DNA of 64,000 bases from Alteromonas stellipolaris (GTDB taxonomy: Bacteria; Pseudomonadota; Gammaproteobacteria; Enterobacterales; Alteromonadaceae), in assembly GCF_001562115.1 (NCBI RefSeq), contig NZ_CP013926.1, positions 4,340,001 through 4,404,000 on the forward strand, given 5' to 3'. Below, piece by piece: positions 61,683 through 64,000 of this stretch. Positions within the stretch are counted from its first letter, which is position 1, and every line of letters starts with the position of its first letter. A program made the translations under genes and the position numbers. Under the pieces are notes generated by a model. The model made no database searches, was not told the DNA's origin, and saw only the letters and a program-made list of their open reading frames with translations.

Positions 61683-64000
61683 TTAAGCTCCTTTGAAAAC
61701 CCAACGTTTTAGAAATACCATGGCCGAGGGTAAGACCAACAAAGTCACCAAGGCAGATACCGCCATGATGCTCGCTAAGAAAACACCCACCGTTATGTAA
61801 GGCACTAACGGCGCTAGCAATAAAGGCGTGAAGCCCAGTGCTATTACCAACGCATTGCGCGTTATCGCACTAGCTGGCTCATCGAACATAGCGTCTAATG
61901 TGTCTGACACACTGCCCGTTTCTTTATAAATTTCCCGCGCCCTAGCAAGGAAGTGAATAGCAAAATCGACAGATAAGCCTAAGGTGAGCGCCGATAGCAC
62001 GGCAATAGGCATGTCGTAGTCCTTGCCTACAATGCCAATAAGGCCATAAATAAAGGTAATAGTGATGGTAAGGGGGAGCATCGCAAGCACACCAAAAACA
62101 AAAGAACGAAACAGCAGTACCATCATCACAAACACAATGACAAAAGCGCTAAGCAAACTTTCCAACATGCCTGTTACCATGCTTTCCTGCCACACCACAT
62201 TTAAGTAAGCTTTACCTGCCCAGTCGTAGCTTAGCCCTTGTGGTAATGGATTCTTCGCAAAGTAATCTTCTACAAGCGAAATTACATTCGTCATATCTTG
62301 ATTATCACCACTGGTTAGCTGCAACCAAATCAGCGTTTGGCGATAATCCGGCGTAACAAAATGCCACAAGTCTTGCGGACGATGGGAAGACTGATATTGC
62401 ATTAAGGTTTGTGCCACGCCTCGGTTGTTGGCGGGTAATGCATAGTCTGTTTCGTTGCCTGAGCGTAACTCACGGTTCACCACTTTGACGACATCAACCA
62501 AAGACTGGGTTTTACCAATTAAAGGTTGGGTAGCCAAGTACGACTGCAACCCTTCAATATGCTTAAGCACCTTGGGCTGTTGGAAGGTATTGGCATGCCC
62601 ATTTGCGGTATCAACGACCTGCAATAAACTTTCTAACGCCGTTTGTTCATCATCGTTGAGGTTGCTAAACAGCGCATCATCAATACGCATGGCAAGTTCC
62701 GACATTTTGTTAGCATCGTCGCTCTGATTTATCGTGGCTTGGGTTTGCTCAACCCACTCATCTAAACTAGCAGGTAATTTTGCCTCGTTTAAGATCTTGC
62801 TTGCATCAGTGCTTTCATTGGTGTCTGTAATCACCAAATAGGCGTTATATGTGCCCGCAAACTCTGCATTTAAGGCCCTGTCTGCCACTCTTATTTCATG
62901 GTCTTGCTTAAACCAACGCACAGGGTTGTCGTTGATATTAATTTGCGTAATACCCCACGCTGATACAAGGGTGATAGCACCAAATACAGCAATAATTAGC
63001 GCTCGGTGGTTCAGCGCAATATAGCGCAGTTTATTCACGGTACGCTTTAGTAAAGTACTACTACCCTCACTATTGCCTACTTCTTCACTTTGATGCAGCG
63101 CTACTTGAAGCTTGTTTAATGCTGCGGGCGACATTCGAGATATATAAGCAGGAATAAAAGTAAGGGTAATCAAAAATGCCAGCAAAATACCAAACCCAAT
63201 ATAAGCGCCAAAGATTTGCACAGGAGGAATGGGCGTTAGCATTAAGGAGAAGAAACCTGCTGACGAGGTGAGCGACGTAAACAGCATGGGCTTAAATAAG
63301 TGCTCAACTACTTGAGTGATCACTTTGCCCGCGTTTTCACCAGGTTTATAACGGTCGGAAAATTCAGACAATATGTGTACTGAGTCGACTACCGCGATAG
63401 GCATTAGAAAAATGGCGATCATGGAAGACATGATGTGCACGGTGAACCCCATACCAATGAGAGCCCCCATGGTAATGATAACCGTGCCCATCGCCACTAT
63501 CATGGGTGCCGTAACAAGAGACCAATTTCTAAAAAATAGGAACAGAAGAATAAAAATCATAGCACCAGCTGCAGGCGCAGCAATGGCCATTTGCACAAAC
63601 ATTTCCACCCCAAATTGATCTTCAGCCACAGGTAACCCTGTGATGTGCCATTGGCCAGCCGTGTCAACATTCGCTAAATAAGCGCGAATATCTTGGGCAA
63701 TGCGATAACTTTCATTTTTATCGGCAATGGGAATATAGATAGCAGCAGCGTTGCCTGAAGAGGCAGCAAGTGTATCGTACAATAAAGGCAGCTTTTCGAT
63801 AGAATCTCGTAGTTGTGCACTTGCACTTGCGGTTTCAGGTGGGCTGGCCATTAGCCATGAGAATTCCAGGCTACCGTCACTACCTTGCTTAATATTGTCT
63901 ACCGTTGAAAACGCCATGACGTCTTGGCTAATAACACCCTCTAAGGCGAGCACATGGTTGGTCACTTGGTGAATGGCCGCCAAGTTTTCTGGCGTGTATA
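61683..64000 (-). CDS. RND/MMPL-family exporter, N-terminus outside the window (partial)
   Basis: Inner-membrane transporter of the hydrophobe/amphiphile exporter RND group; 772 codons visible. The frame is open to base 64000 (YTPENLAAIHQVTN), so the first membrane helix and the start lie beyond the edge. Two repeated membrane blocks are visible, each with an SVDFAIHFL or VVDSVHIL-type helix-4 motif. Between them lies a large periplasmic loop (about residues 345-585). Linked with the LolA-like and barrel genes as one export system, substrate unknown. Confidence 0.85.
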   Translation of the reverse strand, partial: YTPENLAAIHQVTNHVLALEGVISQDVMAFSTVDNIKQGSDGSLEFSWLMASPPETASASAQLRDSIEKLPLLYDTLAASSGNAAAIYIPIADKNESYRIAQDIRAYLANVDTAGQWHITGLPVAEDQFGVEMFVQMAIAAPAAGAMIFILLFLFFRNWSLVTAPMIVAMGTVIITMGALIGMGFTVHIMSSMIAIFLMPIAVVDSVHILSEFSDRYKPGENAGKVITQVVEHLFKPMLFTSLTSSAGFFSLMLTPIPPVQIFGAYIGFGILLAFLITLTFIPAYISRMSPAALNKLQVALHQSEEVGNSEGSSTLLKRTVNKLRYIALNHRALIIAVFGAITLVSAWGITQININDNPVRWFKQDHEIRVADRALNAEFAGTYNAYLVITDTNESTDASKILNEAKLPASLDEWVEQTQATINQSDDANKMSELAMRIDDALFSNLNDDEQTALESLLQVVDTANGHANTFQQPKVLKHIEGLQSYLATQPLIGKTQSLVDVVKVVNRELRSGNETDYALPANNRGVAQTLMQYQSSHRPQDLWHFVTPDYRQTLIWLQLTSGDNQDMTNVISLVEDYFAKNPLPQGLSYDWAGKAYLNVVWQESMVTGMLESLLSAFVIVFVMMVLLFRSFVFGVLAMLPLTITITFIYGLIGIVGKDYDMPIAVLSALTLGLSVDFAIHFLARAREIYKETGSVSDTLDAMFDEPASAITRNALVIALGFTPLLLAPLVPYITVGVFLASIMAVSALVTLLVLPSAMVFLKRWVFKGA

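Overview
The window looks like chromosomal DNA of a marine gammaproteobacterium of the Alteromonas type. The reasons are four TonB-dependent receptors, lipoprotein glycoside hydrolases for algal beta-glucan, a cydABX-cydDC set, and moderate GC with very AT-rich promoters. I see no rRNA, tRNA, CRISPR array, insertion sequence or phage gene.

Layout. 1-6.48 kb (minus strand): a Fur-controlled heme-uptake operon running receptor HmuR, HmuY-like lipoprotein, HmuT, HmuU, HmuV and the first codons of a HugZ-like gene cut by the window edge. 6.6-10.7 kb (plus): a sugar permease and a GH3 glucosidase behind LacI-type operators. 10.8-15.7 kb (minus): an apparent operon of aldo/keto reductase, TauD-type dioxygenase, YeiH, molybdenum sulfite dehydrogenase and its cytochrome c. 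15.9-21.6 kb: a GntR/UTRA regulator, a TauE-type exporter, a GH31 glycosidase and a sodium/solute symporter. 21.7-22.6 kb: a CDF metal exporter. 23.1-27.7 kb: a chaperone-usher pilus (pilin, chaperone, usher with a SPOR-like tail). 28.1-34 kb: a GH16 laminarinase-type lipoprotein and a large TonB receptor behind the same LacI-type operators as the 6.6 kb genes. 34.1-38.4 kb: a secreted alpha/beta hydrolase divergent from a second TonB receptor. 38.4-45 kb: cytochrome bd oxidase and its CydDC exporter. 45.4-47.5 kb: a heme protein and a divergent sigma-54 activator with a well-formed sigma-54 promoter between them. 47.5-51.2 kb: a putative metal receptor region and a second TauE-type gene. 51.3-57.2 kb: DUF4105/DUF3015 pair, M14-type amidohydrolase, EfpL and small genes. 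57.7-57.8 kb: an orphan branched-chain amino-acid attenuator. 58.4-64 kb: an e(P4)-type phosphatase and an RND / LolA-like / beta-barrel export set cut by the right edge.

The most interesting system is the 10.8-21.6 kb block, with an outlier at 35.8 kb. Three palindromes of the form TGTCTTATAYAAGACW lie just downstream of the -10 element of three promoters. These drive the dioxygenase/reductase/sulfite operon, the GH31/symporter operon and a TonB receptor. Together with the GntR gene and sulfite-handling genes, this reads as a candidate oxygenolytic organosulfonate pathway. Sulfoquinovose from algal or cyanobacterial sulfolipid is my best guess: sugar release by GH31, uptake by the symporter, C-S cleavage to sulfite and an aldehyde sugar by the dioxygenase, reduction by the aldo/keto reductase, and sulfite oxidation or export. 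The gene order and operators are seen in the sequence; the substrate is inference, and the GH31 does not show the textbook sulfoquinovosidase signature.

A second regulon is visible in the LacI-type operators joining the 6.8-10.6 kb and 28.2-33.9 kb genes: a beta-glucan (laminarin) system split by about 18 kb of other genes.
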